The notes under the pieces were generated by a model. That model ran no database searches and had not been told where the DNA came from. It saw nothing but the letters and a program-made list of their open reading frames with translations. A program made the translations under genes and the position numbers. From Microbacterium sp. Clip185 (lineage in GTDB: Bacteria; Actinomycetota; Actinomycetes; Actinomycetales; Microbacteriaceae), in contig NZ_CP117996.1 of the NCBI RefSeq assembly GCF_028743715.1, forward strand, positions 2,108,001-2,172,000: 64,000 bases of DNA, written 5' to 3'. Positions within the stretch are counted from its first letter, which is position 1. Each line of letters opens with the position of its first letter. Positions 8,593 through 17,111 of this stretch are shown here, piece by piece.

Positions 8593-8598
8593 GACGCG

Positions 8599-9861
8599 GT
8601 GCGTGACAGATTGAGCCGGTCCGAAGCCCGACGTATCGCGCTGCGCGCGCAGGGTCTGGGCGCTCCCCGACCCGCCGAGGTGACGGGTGTGCACCTGCGG
8701 CGCGAGATCCGGCGGATGTCGGTGCTGCAGATCGACTCGGTCAACGTGTTTGCCCGCTCGCACTACATGCCGCTGTTCTCGCGGCTCGGTCCCTACGACC
8801 CCGCGAAGCTCGACCGGCTGCTGTTCCAGCGCCGCGCGCCGTTCGTGGAGTACTGGGCGCACCAGGCATCCTTCATCGACGCGGCGGACTGGCCGCTGTT
8901 CGCGTTCCGGATGCAGCACTATCGCGCCCGGCATGAGGCCAAAGGCTGGCGCGGCATCGACGCCGCGACGCTCGACTGGGTGCGCGGTGAGCTGGCTGCG
9001 CGGGGGCCGCTGCGTCCGGCCCAGATCGAAGACGACGCGTCGCGCGCGCCGCGGGGGCCGTGGTGGGACTGGAGCGTCGTGAAGAGCGCGCTTGAGCTGC
9101 TGTGGTTCACCGGCGAGGTGGCGATCGCCGGGCGCCGCGGGTTCGAGCGCGTGTACGGGCTGGCGGAGCAGGTGCTGCCCGCATCCGTCGCCGGCGTGGA
9201 GGCGCCGAAAGACGACGCCGTGCGCGAGCTGGTGCGTCGTGCGGCGCGGGCATACGGGGTGGCGACCGCGCGCGACCTCGACGACTACTGGCGGCTGGGT
9301 GATCAGCGCGCGACGCTGCAGGCGATCGGCGAGCTGGTGGATGCGGGTGAGCTGCAGCCGGTGCAGGTGGAGGGGTGGACGCGGGCGGGGCGCCCGGCGC
9401 CGGCGTGGGTGCATCGCGAGGCGACGCTCCCCCGCACGATGGATGCGGCCGCGCTGCTCACGCCGTTCGATCCGGTCGTGTGGTTCCGGGATCGCGCGGA
9501 GCGGCTGTTCGACTTCTCGTACCGCATCGAGATCTACACGCCCGCGCCGCAGCGACGGTTCGGCTACTACTCGCTGCCGGTGGTGATCGGCGACCGGGTG
9601 GCGGCGCGGATCGACCTGAAGGCGGATCGCGCCGCATCCGTGCTGCGAGTGCAGTCGGCGTGGTGGGAGCCCTCGCGTCTGCCGGGCGATGTGGAGCGGG
9701 TCGCGGATCTGTTGCGGGACGCGGCCGCGTGGCAGCAGCTGGAGACCATCAGCGTGTCGCGGTGGGGCGATGCGACGGATGAGATCGCGGCGGCGCTGAG
9801 CGCCGAGCGCCACGAATCTCGACCCGAGCCCGTCGCCCTGGCGGGCGACGAACCAGGCTGA
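8599..9861 (+). CDS. YcaQ/AlkX-type winged-helix DNA glycosylase
   Basis: 420 aa. Multiple winged-helix segments typical of the YcaQ (AlkX, HTH_42) family. The early LQIDSVNV holds the QxD catalytic signature of this group, followed by ARSHYMPLFSRLGPYD and FEYW-like FVEYWAHQASF. Characterised members unhook DNA interstrand crosslinks and remove bulky alkyl adducts; some Streptomyces members protect producers from their own genotoxins. No toxin biosynthesis gene lies nearby, so general alkylation repair is the simplest reading. Leaderless promoter shared in a compact divergent region. Confidence 0.9.
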   Translation: MRDRLSRSEARRIALRAQGLGAPRPAEVTGVHLRREIRRMSVLQIDSVNVFARSHYMPLFSRLGPYDPAKLDRLLFQRRAPFVEYWAHQASFIDAADWPLFAFRMQHYRARHEAKGWRGIDAATLDWVRGELAARGPLRPAQIEDDASRAPRGPWWDWSVVKSALELLWFTGEVAIAGRRGFERVYGLAEQVLPASVAGVEAPKDDAVRELVRRAARAYGVATARDLDDYWRLGDQRATLQAIGELVDAGELQPVQVEGWTRAGRPAPAWVHREATLPRTMDAAALLTPFDPVVWFRDRAERLFDFSYRIEIYTPAPQRRFGYYSLPVVIGDRVAARIDLKADRAASVLRVQSAWWEPSRLPGDVERVADLLRDAAAWQQLETISVSRWGDATDEIAAALSAERHESRPEPVALAGDEPG

Positions 9862-9864
9862 GTC

Positions 9865-10434
9865 TCAGAACTGGATGCGGGGAGGTTCGGCGATGGCGGC
9901 GCCGTCGACGACCTCGAAGAACTCGCGCTCGTGGAAGCCGAGGTTGCGGGCGAAGAGGTTGTTGGGGAACACCTTGATCTTGGTGTTCAGCTCGCGCACT
10001 CCCCCGTTGTAGAACCGGCGCGAGGCCTGGATCTTGTCTTCGGTGTCGACGATCGACTGCTGCAGGTGCAGGAAGTTCTGGCTGGCCTGGAGCTGCGGGT
10101 AAGCCTCGGCGACGGCGAACAGCGACTTGAGCGCCTGCTGCAGGTGGCCTTCCGCAATGCCCGCTTCGGCAGGGCCCTGCGCGTTGATGGTCTCGGCGCG
10201 CGCCTGGGTGACGTTCTCGAAGACCGCCTTCTCGTGGGCGGCGTATCCCTTGACGGTCTCGATGAGGCTCGGGAGCAGATCGGCGCGGCGCTTGAGTTGC
10301 ACCGTGATGTCGCTCCAGGCCTCGTCGACGCGGACGTTGAGCTGGACGAGCGAGTTGTACGTCGCCCACAGATAGATTCCGACGACCAGTACGATCAGTA
10401 CGACGACCGCGACAGGGATCAGCCATTCCCACAT
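9865..10434 (-). CDS. LemA family membrane-anchored protein
   Basis: 189 aa from the chosen ATG. An N-terminal helix (WLIPVAVVVLIVLVVGIYLW) is followed by the LemA helical domain with YNSLVQLNVRVDEAWSDI, QLKRRADLLPSLIETV and the C-terminal RFYNGGVRELNTKIKVFPNN. I prefer the inner start because it places the membrane helix at the very N-terminus and has GGAG upstream; a start 30 bases earlier (10434 vs 10464) is possible. Family function is unclear; members are often near metalloprotease HtpX or stress genes, which are absent here. Converges on the YcaQ-like gene with a 3-bp gap. Confidence 0.92.
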   Translation of the reverse strand: MWEWLIPVAVVVLIVLVVGIYLWATYNSLVQLNVRVDEAWSDITVQLKRRADLLPSLIETVKGYAAHEKAVFENVTQARAETINAQGPAEAGIAEGHLQQALKSLFAVAEAYPQLQASQNFLHLQQSIVDTEDKIQASRRFYNGGVRELNTKIKVFPNNLFARNLGFHEREFFEVVDGAAIAEPPRIQF

Positions 10435-10530
10435 ATGACGAGCGCTCCGTTCTCTCCGGGTCATCCTACTGCCGCGGCCCGCGCTGATGACGGGCGGTTG
10501 CGGACTCTCAGCCCATGCCCACCCCCGGCA

Positions 10531-11706
10531 TCAGCTCGGCTGCGTGGAAGGCTTTCGCGAGGCGTCGATCTCGAGGAGGACGACGACGCCGATCATGACG
10601 GTCGCGGCGACGATGTACTCGCCGACCGGCAGCAGTCCGGATGCGGCGACGAGCGCGACGCCGCCGAGGATCACCCACCAGATCGTGCGCCGCACGGTTC
10701 CGCGCAGCAGCACGGCCCAGGTGGCGAGCAGGAAGAGCGCGAGCGGCAGGGTCAGGGCGAGGCCGGCAGCGGCGCCTGAGATCTCGGTGGCGCCGGTGAC
10801 GTGATCGATCTCGACCTCGACGCCGGACGAGACGGCGCCGACGGCGGCGAAGAGGAAGTAGTGGAGGTAGCCGAAGACGAAGCCGTCGGAGGTGCTGCGC
10901 AGGCGGGCGGCCTGTTCGCGGGCGAAGTAGATCCACCAGATGGATGCGGTGATGACGACGCCGGATGCGGCGAGGCCGATGAGCTGGCCGGTGTGCTCCC
11001 CCGTGCTGAGCGCGTCGATCATCGCGTTGGCGCTCGCGAGCAGACTCTCGCCGAGAAGGATGAGGGTGAACAGCCCGTAGCGTTCGGCGATGTGGTGCGG
11101 GTGCCACTGTGTGCGCCCGTGCCGCTCCGCCCAGACCGGCACGGCGATCTCGACGAGCATGAGCGCGAAGAACCCGACGAGCTGGGGCGCGCCCTCGGGC
11201 AGGGCGAGGCGGGCCACCCAGAGCACCTGGACGCCGGCGACCCCGATGGCGAAGCGGAGGGCAGTGGGGCGGGATGCCGCATCCGAGATCGCGGCGCGCA
11301 GCCACTGCGCGACCATCGACAGGCGCATGATGACGTAGCCGATGGTGACGATGAGGAAGTCGTCGTGGAGCATCGCCTGTTGCACGCCCGCGGCGAGCAC
11401 GAGCACGCCGCCCATCTGGGCGATGGTCATGACGCGGTAGAGCCAGTCGTCGGTGTCGAACGCGGAGGCGAACCAGGTGAAGTTCATCCACGCCCACCAC
11501 ACGGCGAAGAACACCATCGCGTAGGAGAGGAGCCCGTGGGCAGCCTGCCCCTCGCTGATCAGATGATGCAGCGTGCTGGACGCCTGCGACACCGCCACCA
11601 CGAACACGAGGTCGAACAGCAGCTCGAGCGGACTCGCCACACGGTGGGGCGAACGCGGATCGAGCGCCCGCATCCGGCGCAATCCCGCCCGGGTGGTTGC
11701 GATCAT
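10531..11706 (-). CDS. Low temperature requirement protein A (LtrA) family membrane protein
   Basis: 391 aa with about ten hydrophobic segments. The signature VASPLELLFDLVFVVAVSQ near the N-terminus and HPHHIAERYGLFTLILLGES in the middle are diagnostic of LtrA. The family is named after a Listeria locus needed for growth in the cold; the biochemical role is unknown. The start is placed at the ATG at 11706, after 24 further in-frame codons that lack family similarity; a CACAAT hexamer lies six bases upstream. It is the last core gene before the accessory block. Confidence 0.88.
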   Translation of the reverse strand: MIATTRAGLRRMRALDPRSPHRVASPLELLFDLVFVVAVSQASSTLHHLISEGQAAHGLLSYAMVFFAVWWAWMNFTWFASAFDTDDWLYRVMTIAQMGGVLVLAAGVQQAMLHDDFLIVTIGYVIMRLSMVAQWLRAAISDAASRPTALRFAIGVAGVQVLWVARLALPEGAPQLVGFFALMLVEIAVPVWAERHGRTQWHPHHIAERYGLFTLILLGESLLASANAMIDALSTGEHTGQLIGLAASGVVITASIWWIYFAREQAARLRSTSDGFVFGYLHYFLFAAVGAVSSGVEVEIDHVTGATEISGAAAGLALTLPLALFLLATWAVLLRGTVRRTIWWVILGGVALVAASGLLPVGEYIVAATVMIGVVVLLEIDASRKPSTQPS

Positions 11707-11860
11707 GAGTCGATTGTGGCTGATGTGCCAGGTTCGGTGGATCTCAGGCGTACCCGCTCGCCCGGTGCCTGATCGCATTCCACGGTCAGTGAGCCGGTGC
11801 GGCGATCGCGTGTGCCACTAGTGTCAACAGAAAGCGTGGGGACGCGTAAACAAACTGGGG

Positions 11861-12922
11861 GTGAGCGTGGGCTTCTACGTGCGCACGAGCGTCAAAGCCG
11901 GACCGTTCCGATTCAACATGAGTCGGAGCGGGGTGGGCGTTTCGGTCGGAGTTCCTGGATTCCGAGTAGGAACGGGCCCGCGAGGGAACTACATACGCAC
12001 CGGCCAGCACGGCGTTTTCTACGGGTCGACCCCAAGATCGTCGTCTGTTCACGCGACACCGACCTATCCCCTCGCACAACCGTCGAACGACGTGGTGATG
12101 GAGGACGTCACCGGTGCAACGGTGTCGGAGATCATTCCGTCGGGTCGCGACGATGTTGTCGAGCAACTCAACGCAGCGGGCAGTGCGTTCCGCTGGGGTT
12201 GGCTCACTTTGATTGTGGCCCTCATTCTGGGTGCGGCAACGCTTCCGTGGGGTCTGATCGTCTGGCTGGCGGCCGCGCCTCTTTGTATCTGGTTGTTCCT
12301 CCGTGACGCGGCCAAGCGCAAGGTTGTGTTGTTCTACGACCTGAACGACCTCTCCGCCGCCTGGTACAACAGCATCGTCGATCGTTGGTCGTGGTTCACC
12401 GAGTCTCAGAGGTTGTGGCGCACCGTGTCGTCGGGCGCTGTCACCACGTTGAATCAGCACAAGCGCAACGCTGGCGCAAGCGCACTCATAAGACGCATCC
12501 CAGCCCTTGCTGGGCTCAGCGGCCCGCCGCACCTTGCGTCGAACATCGCCGTTCCGGGCTTCACCGCAGGCAAAGACGGTATCTACTTCCTGCCTGACCG
12601 CATTCTCCTGCGCGACGGCAAGCGGTACACCGATATCTCCTATCGGCAGGCGCAGTTGATGGGGGTTCAGACCCGATTCATCGAAGACGAAGCGGTGCCC
12701 CGCGACTCGCTCGTTGTGGGGGAAACGTGGCGCTACGTGAATAAGAACGGCGGCCCGGATCGGCGGTTCTCGAACAACAGGAAGCTTCCTATCGTTCGTT
12801 ACAGCGAATTGAGGGTCACTAGCGTCCACGGGGTCGACTGGCGCTTGCAGTGTTCGCGGGCAGATGCAGCACCGGCGGTCACAGCGACGCTGGATTCTGC
12901 GCCTCTCGCTGAGCTCGCCTAA
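11861..12922 (+). CDS. DUF4236 domain protein with two membrane segments
   Basis: 353 aa. Residues 1-50 match DUF4236, a Gly/Ser-rich beta repeat (MSVGFYVRTSVKAGPFRFN, SRSGVGVSVGVPGFRVGTGP). After a linker come two hydrophobic stretches at about residues 105-145, then a soluble C-terminal half of unknown type (residues 145-353) with no motif I recognise. GTG start behind a GGGG-rich region. Members are scattered in accessory regions and sometimes lie beside nuclease or defence genes. First gene of the accessory block; base composition is less extreme than in the flanking core genes. Confidence 0.78.
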   Translation: MSVGFYVRTSVKAGPFRFNMSRSGVGVSVGVPGFRVGTGPRGNYIRTGQHGVFYGSTPRSSSVHATPTYPLAQPSNDVVMEDVTGATVSEIIPSGRDDVVEQLNAAGSAFRWGWLTLIVALILGAATLPWGLIVWLAAAPLCIWLFLRDAAKRKVVLFYDLNDLSAAWYNSIVDRWSWFTESQRLWRTVSSGAVTTLNQHKRNAGASALIRRIPALAGLSGPPHLASNIAVPGFTAGKDGIYFLPDRILLRDGKRYTDISYRQAQLMGVQTRFIEDEAVPRDSLVVGETWRYVNKNGGPDRRFSNNRKLPIVRYSELRVTSVHGVDWRLQCSRADAAPAVTATLDSAPLAELA

Positions 12923-13052
12923 CGTCAGGCACGGCTCCACGTACGTCGACAGCCTGGAACACTCCTCATCGCGTCATCGTGTCCTGAGGTCCGGCAGGAT
13001 GTGTATGCGCCCGGATTAGTTCCGGGATTCCGTTGGGGCGGAAGTTGCACGA

Positions 13053-14720
13053 GTGAATGGATCAAGCCACATGGGGATGTTCGACCGACTCTTCCGCAGA
13101 CGCACGCCAGCACCATCGGTGGCCACGTCTCCCCCGCCGCCACCCGCATCGGTGAGGGTCGCTCCTCACTTCGCGATTCTCGATGTAGAGACAACGGGGT
13201 TATCGCCGCACCAGAGTCGAATCGTCGAGATCGCTGTCGTGCGGATCGACGGCGCCGGACAGATCCTAGATGAGTGGTCGACTCGGCTTAACCCAGAGGG
13301 GCCTGTGGGGGCCACTCACATCCACGGCATCACTGAGGCTGACGTGGCAACAGCTCCGCTGTTCCGCGACATCGCAGCCTACTTGACTTCATACATCGCG
13401 GGTATGCCGATTGCGGCGCACAACGCTGCATTCGACCTTGGATTCCTCGGAGCGGAGTTCCAACGGGCAGGCTGGGACGTGCCGCGGCTTCCTTCCTTCT
13501 GCACTCTCAACGGCAGCCGCGAGTATCTGCCGCACCTGGATCGCCGTCGGCTGGCAGATTGCTGCTGGGCAGCAGGCGTTCAACTCGAGAACGCGCACTC
13601 AGCTCTCGGCGACGCGCGTGCCACGGCGCAGCTCCTTGGGTTCTACCTCAACCACGCGGGACGACGTCAGCACCAGACTCTGAGTGCGCTCCGTGACGAA
13701 GCCCAAGCGTTCAGGTGGCCGGCCGGGCCGTCGCGCGCACCTGAGACCTGGTCCGCGCCCGCATCTGTACGAACGCGGAGCGGGTCGCGGCGAGTGACAC
13801 CGCCTCGCCCGAAGCAGCCGCCGCTGCTCCGGCAACTCACCGATGTCAGCTTGCTCGAGGCGGTTGAGGAGGGTGCGCCGGACGGCACGCTCGCGTACCT
13901 CGAGATGCTTCTCGAAGCTCTCGAAGACGGCGCGATTGATGATCAAGAGGCCGCTGACCTCGGCGAGTTGATCCGCTTCTACGAACTCGACGACACCGAC
14001 CTCCACGCTGCCCATCGCGCGTTGGTTCTCGCTGTCGCGCACAAGGCCGTCGACGACGGCGTCGTCTCTCGAGACGAACGCGAAGAGTTGCACGTGCTTT
14101 GCGATGTGCTGGATGTGCCACGCAGCACGGTCGTCGAGCTGATCGCGCACGCCGAAGCAGCACGAGCCTCACGGATGAGCGCGGGTCTTCGGCCGCTTCC
14201 CTCAAATTGGAGCTACGGCGAGCCCCTCCGCGTCGGCGACAAGGTCGCGTTCACCGGTTGTGATGACCGCCAGCGCGAGCGCCTCGAACGGCGCGCGTCC
14301 GATCTTGGAGTGCGCGTCATGGGCAACGTGTCCCGGTTGACCGCGATGCTCGTTACGGACGGGACGATGGATGGCACGAAGCTCGCGAAGGCCAGCGAAG
14401 TCGGAACCCGCATCGTTCATCCCGATACCTTCGAGGTTCTGCTCACGCACCTCCAGCCAGCCGCTCTCCCGCAACAGACGGCGCCTGCGGTAGCGCCTCC
14501 GTCGCACACTGACGTCGCGACTGGCGACGCTGCTGCGACGACGGAAGACAGCGCACCCCTCGCGGTAGCCACGACGGGTGCGCAAGCGACAACCACAGCG
14601 TCACCGAGCGTTGTGCGCGCGTGGGCACTCACCAACGGGCACGCGGTGGGTGTGCGCGGACGTATCTCAGCTGAGGTTTGGAGCGCTTACGCTTCAGCTT
14701 CCGCTCTTCAGGAGCACTGA
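13053..14720 (+). CDS. DEDDh exonuclease fused to TerB-like, BRCT and Lsr2-C-like domains
   Basis: 555 aa. A Pro-rich N-terminus precedes a DnaQ-like 3'-5' exonuclease with all acidic motifs: ExoI FAILDVETTG (Asp44, Glu46), ExoII IAAHNAAFDLGFL and ExoIII with His and Asp in HSALGDARAT. Next is an acidic helical TerB-like region (about 265-345, LEALEDGAIDDQEAADLGEL). A BRCT domain (about 385-465, VGDKVAFTGC) follows. After an Ala/Thr linker the C-terminus VRAWALTNGHAVGVRGRIS matches the DNA-binding end of the nucleoid protein Lsr2. GTG start with GGAAG eight bases upstream; ATGs at 13071 and 13077 are alternatives. Its end overlaps the convergent DUF2075 gene by 27 bp. Confidence 0.85.
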   Translation: MNGSSHMGMFDRLFRRRTPAPSVATSPPPPPASVRVAPHFAILDVETTGLSPHQSRIVEIAVVRIDGAGQILDEWSTRLNPEGPVGATHIHGITEADVATAPLFRDIAAYLTSYIAGMPIAAHNAAFDLGFLGAEFQRAGWDVPRLPSFCTLNGSREYLPHLDRRRLADCCWAAGVQLENAHSALGDARATAQLLGFYLNHAGRRQHQTLSALRDEAQAFRWPAGPSRAPETWSAPASVRTRSGSRRVTPPRPKQPPLLRQLTDVSLLEAVEEGAPDGTLAYLEMLLEALEDGAIDDQEAADLGELIRFYELDDTDLHAAHRALVLAVAHKAVDDGVVSRDEREELHVLCDVLDVPRSTVVELIAHAEAARASRMSAGLRPLPSNWSYGEPLRVGDKVAFTGCDDRQRERLERRASDLGVRVMGNVSRLTAMLVTDGTMDGTKLAKASEVGTRIVHPDTFEVLLTHLQPAALPQQTAPAVAPPSHTDVATGDAAATTEDSAPLAVATTGAQATTTASPSVVRAWALTNGHAVGVRGRISAEVWSAYASASALQEH

Positions 14721-16469
14721 CGCCGAAGGGATGAGGGCGCGGAGATGCTCTCGAAGGGGCTCATCGCACACGTACACGTACGTACCGCGGATGCCGCGCG
14801 TCAGTAGCACGGCGTAGATGTTCTTGACGTACCGCTCGATCTCCGCATCGGTGTAGACGATCCCGCGTTTGTGGTTGTTCTGGAGACCTTTCTTGTCGCG
14901 GTACTCGGAACGGTCGAAGCGAATCCGGCCGGTCTCAGCATCGAAGCGCAGGTCGCGTCCGATGATGACTCCGGCGTAGTTCAGGTCGTAGCCCTGCACA
15001 GTGTGGATGGAGCCCACTTCGTCGAGCGCATCCGGTGACGTGATCCAGTCCTTATCCGCGGAGTTCCACCGCCACCTGTGACCGTCGATGCGAATGTCGA
15101 ACGGACGCTCGCGCAGCGGGATCTGCTTCATCCCCTTCTTCTTAGGATCCGACTCCCAATTCCAGGCATACCCCGCGACGAGCCGAGCCAAGCCCTGCTC
15201 CCGATCGCGCTGACGAACCAACCGCTCCATCGCCCCGATGTCGTCGAAGAGCAAGAACTCGTAGTCGCCCAGATCGGGGCGCTCCGGCACGCGGTCGCCG
15301 AGAACGTCACGGATGTACCGGACGTAGTCCGTCCCCGCTTTGACGCGCATTTGCGTCTTGAGCGGGAAGAAGTGGTGGCTCACTTTCGCTTCGCCGATCA
15401 CCTCGCCCACAACCTCAGGGGGAAGGTCCGCCGGGCGCACACTCTGAGCCGCATCCATGAGCAAGATCGTGTGCTTACTCTGCGCGCGAATCCAGTCGAG
15501 CTGCGTGTACTCGAGGGAGTCCTCGCTGAAGAGTCGTGTGTTGATGTCGGCGAACAACTTGTTCAGCACCCCGGACGATTGGCTGGCGCGTTGATTAAGG
15601 CGGTGCGCTTCGTCCACGACGAGCACGTCGAACTTCTGCGTTGCGTTGCCGACATCCCACGCTGTCAGAACCATCTCGGGCTTCAAGCCAGGCGCCCGCC
15701 CGAAGACCCTCGCAATGGAGGCTCGGAGCGATTGCTGCGGTACCACCATGCCGACTCTGAGATCGGCGAGAAGCTCCGGGTAGCCCTGCGCGAAGAAGTC
15801 GGAGATCGGTCCGCCCTGTTCTGCGTCGTCGACGCCGCGGGATGCCTGGATGTCGCGCAGAGTCTTGATGAGCGAGATCCCGACCACTGTCTTTCCCGTC
15901 CCGGGGTCGCCTGCGACGACAGATGTCGTTGACCGACCGTCCTCGATGTCTTCGAAGAGCGCCTGCAGGATGTCGACGATCGCGCGCTCTTGATCAGGAA
16001 CGAGCGCCTTGAACGGAGAGAGCTTGAAGAAGTCGCTGTTCTCGATGTCTCGGAGCGAGTGACGAAACAGACCCCGAGCCCGGAGTTCCTCGAAGATCTC
16101 ACGGAACCGCAGTTGAAACGAAGGACGGCCCGCATAGTCGGCGTTGCGGTGACCGTCGTTCGCGTTGATCACCGTGTACGCACCGTCGGAGTAGAACCAC
16201 TGGATCAAGAGCGATTCGAGGTCGTAGCAGGCTGATCGGTGGAACGAGTCGTCAAGCAGGATGCGCGCGACCTCAAGGTGTTGCTTCTTCGGATCCCGCT
16301 TGTGCTGGCTCATCCGGAGCAGCGCGTTGCCCGTCTCCCCGACGTAGACGTCGTTCTTGTCGTTGATCGCGTACACCGCGGGCCAGTTGCTCAGCTTGCC
16401 GCTCGGGTCCGGGTAGTCACGGAGAGCAAGCGAGTCGAACGGAAGCTCTTCGATCTCAAAGCTGGTCAT
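14694..16469 (-). CDS. GIY-YIG nuclease domain fused to DUF2075 P-loop ATPase/helicase-like protein
   Basis: 591 aa. The N-terminus has a GIY-YIG fold signature: AVYAINDKNDVYVGET (Tyr33, YVG 42-44), Arg52, a Glu near residue 85 (DLESLL) and Asn in VINANDG, so the nuclease site looks intact. Residues from about 180 form a DUF2075 P-loop ATPase with Walker A GDPGTGKT (187-194), Walker B VLVVDEAHRLN and a late HTVQGYDLNYAGVIIGRD motif as in superfamily I helicases. It overlaps the upstream MazG-like gene by 14 bp, so the two are coupled. This pairing recurs in bacterial accessory regions and suggests nucleic-acid surveillance or phage defence; the substrate is unknown. Confidence 0.87.
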   Translation of the reverse strand: MTSFEIEELPFDSLALRDYPDPSGKLSNWPAVYAINDKNDVYVGETGNALLRMSQHKRDPKKQHLEVARILLDDSFHRSACYDLESLLIQWFYSDGAYTVINANDGHRNADYAGRPSFQLRFREIFEELRARGLFRHSLRDIENSDFFKLSPFKALVPDQERAIVDILQALFEDIEDGRSTTSVVAGDPGTGKTVVGISLIKTLRDIQASRGVDDAEQGGPISDFFAQGYPELLADLRVGMVVPQQSLRASIARVFGRAPGLKPEMVLTAWDVGNATQKFDVLVVDEAHRLNQRASQSSGVLNKLFADINTRLFSEDSLEYTQLDWIRAQSKHTILLMDAAQSVRPADLPPEVVGEVIGEAKVSHHFFPLKTQMRVKAGTDYVRYIRDVLGDRVPERPDLGDYEFLLFDDIGAMERLVRQRDREQGLARLVAGYAWNWESDPKKKGMKQIPLRERPFDIRIDGHRWRWNSADKDWITSPDALDEVGSIHTVQGYDLNYAGVIIGRDLRFDAETGRIRFDRSEYRDKKGLQNNHKRGIVYTDAEIERYVKNIYAVLLTRGIRGTYVYVCDEPLREHLRALIPSASVLLKSGS

Positions 16470-16776
16470 ACTTGGCGCTTCTGCCTCGCGACGTCTCGAC
16501 CGGGTACTTTGCCCGAGTGATCTCGAGCTTCTCGAGGACGATCTCGTCGGGATCCGCCCCCAAGCGATCCGCGAGTTGGTAGCAGTAGGTCAGAACGTCG
16601 GCCAGCTCCATCCGGACGCGCTGCGGGTCGAACTCCGGCGACCATTGGAACTCTTCGAGGAGTTCGGCAGCTTCGATCACGATCGACTTCGCGAGGTTCT
16701 CCGGCGAGTGAAACTGTCCCCAGTCGCGCTCCTCAACGAACGCACGTAGCGCACCCTTGGCATCCTCATCCGTCAC
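16456..16776 (-). CDS. Small MazG-like nucleotide pyrophosphohydrolase
   Basis: 106 aa, a single all-alpha NTP-PPase domain. The metal site is visible as EAAELLEEFQW (ExxE) and ELADVLTYCYQLADRLG (ExxD), and the MazG-like VEERDWGQFHSPENLAKSI leads it. Such enzymes hydrolyse (d)NTPs to monophosphates. It is distinct from the housekeeping MazG at 31 kb. The GTG start has a TAGGCT hexamer six bases upstream. First gene of a two-gene unit with the GIY-YIG/DUF2075 protein. Confidence 0.88.
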   Translation of the reverse strand: MTDEDAKGALRAFVEERDWGQFHSPENLAKSIVIEAAELLEEFQWSPEFDPQRVRMELADVLTYCYQLADRLGADPDEIVLEKLEITRAKYPVETSRGRSAKYDQL

Positions 16777-16782
16777 GCGCTC

Positions 16783-16788
16783 AGCCTA
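16783..16788 (-). promoter_or_regulatory. -10 element of the MazG-like/DUF2075 unit
   Basis: Minus-strand TAGGCT, six bases before the GTG at 16776; leaderless arrangement. Confidence 0.55.
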
Positions 16789-17099
16789 GCGAGCACTCGC
16801 CGCGTCGATTTGAGACGCATCAAGGCCAGACACAACGTGTGCCTGAGAGGCTCATCTCGAAGAAACGACCGCGGCTTCACGAACGGCTCTCGGCTGCTCC
16901 TCGCTCAGCGCACGACCAGGGAACGCCACAGAGCGTTCCACGACTCCGCCGAGCGGACGAGAACAGCGAGGCGACGGTGCACTGGCCCACCGAGCATCAT
17001 AAGCCGCTCGCGCTGCGCAATGCCCGAGTACCTAGGGGCCCCGATCCGACATGGCCAGGACAGGGGGGATCGCTCTATGCGGAGCGGCCAAACTGTCGC

Positions 17100-17105
17100 C
17101 ACAAT
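17100..17105 (+). promoter_or_regulatory. Possible -10 element of the nuclease-helicase pair
   Basis: CACAAT, six bases before the ATG at 17112. Weaker than the TANNNT elements of other genes but with the same spacing; it helps choose the 17112 start. Confidence 0.4.
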
Positions 17106-17111
17106 GAAACA

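Larger units (their letters stand above)
16777..17111. other. 335-bp divergent gap in the accessory block
   Basis: Between the divergent MazG-like and nuclease genes. Forward frames are open (from 16839) but the translation is Arg/Pro/His-rich without family resemblance, so I treat it as non-coding. It carries the two outward -10 hexamers at 16783 and 17100. No repeats or integrase remnants seen. Confidence 0.6.
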
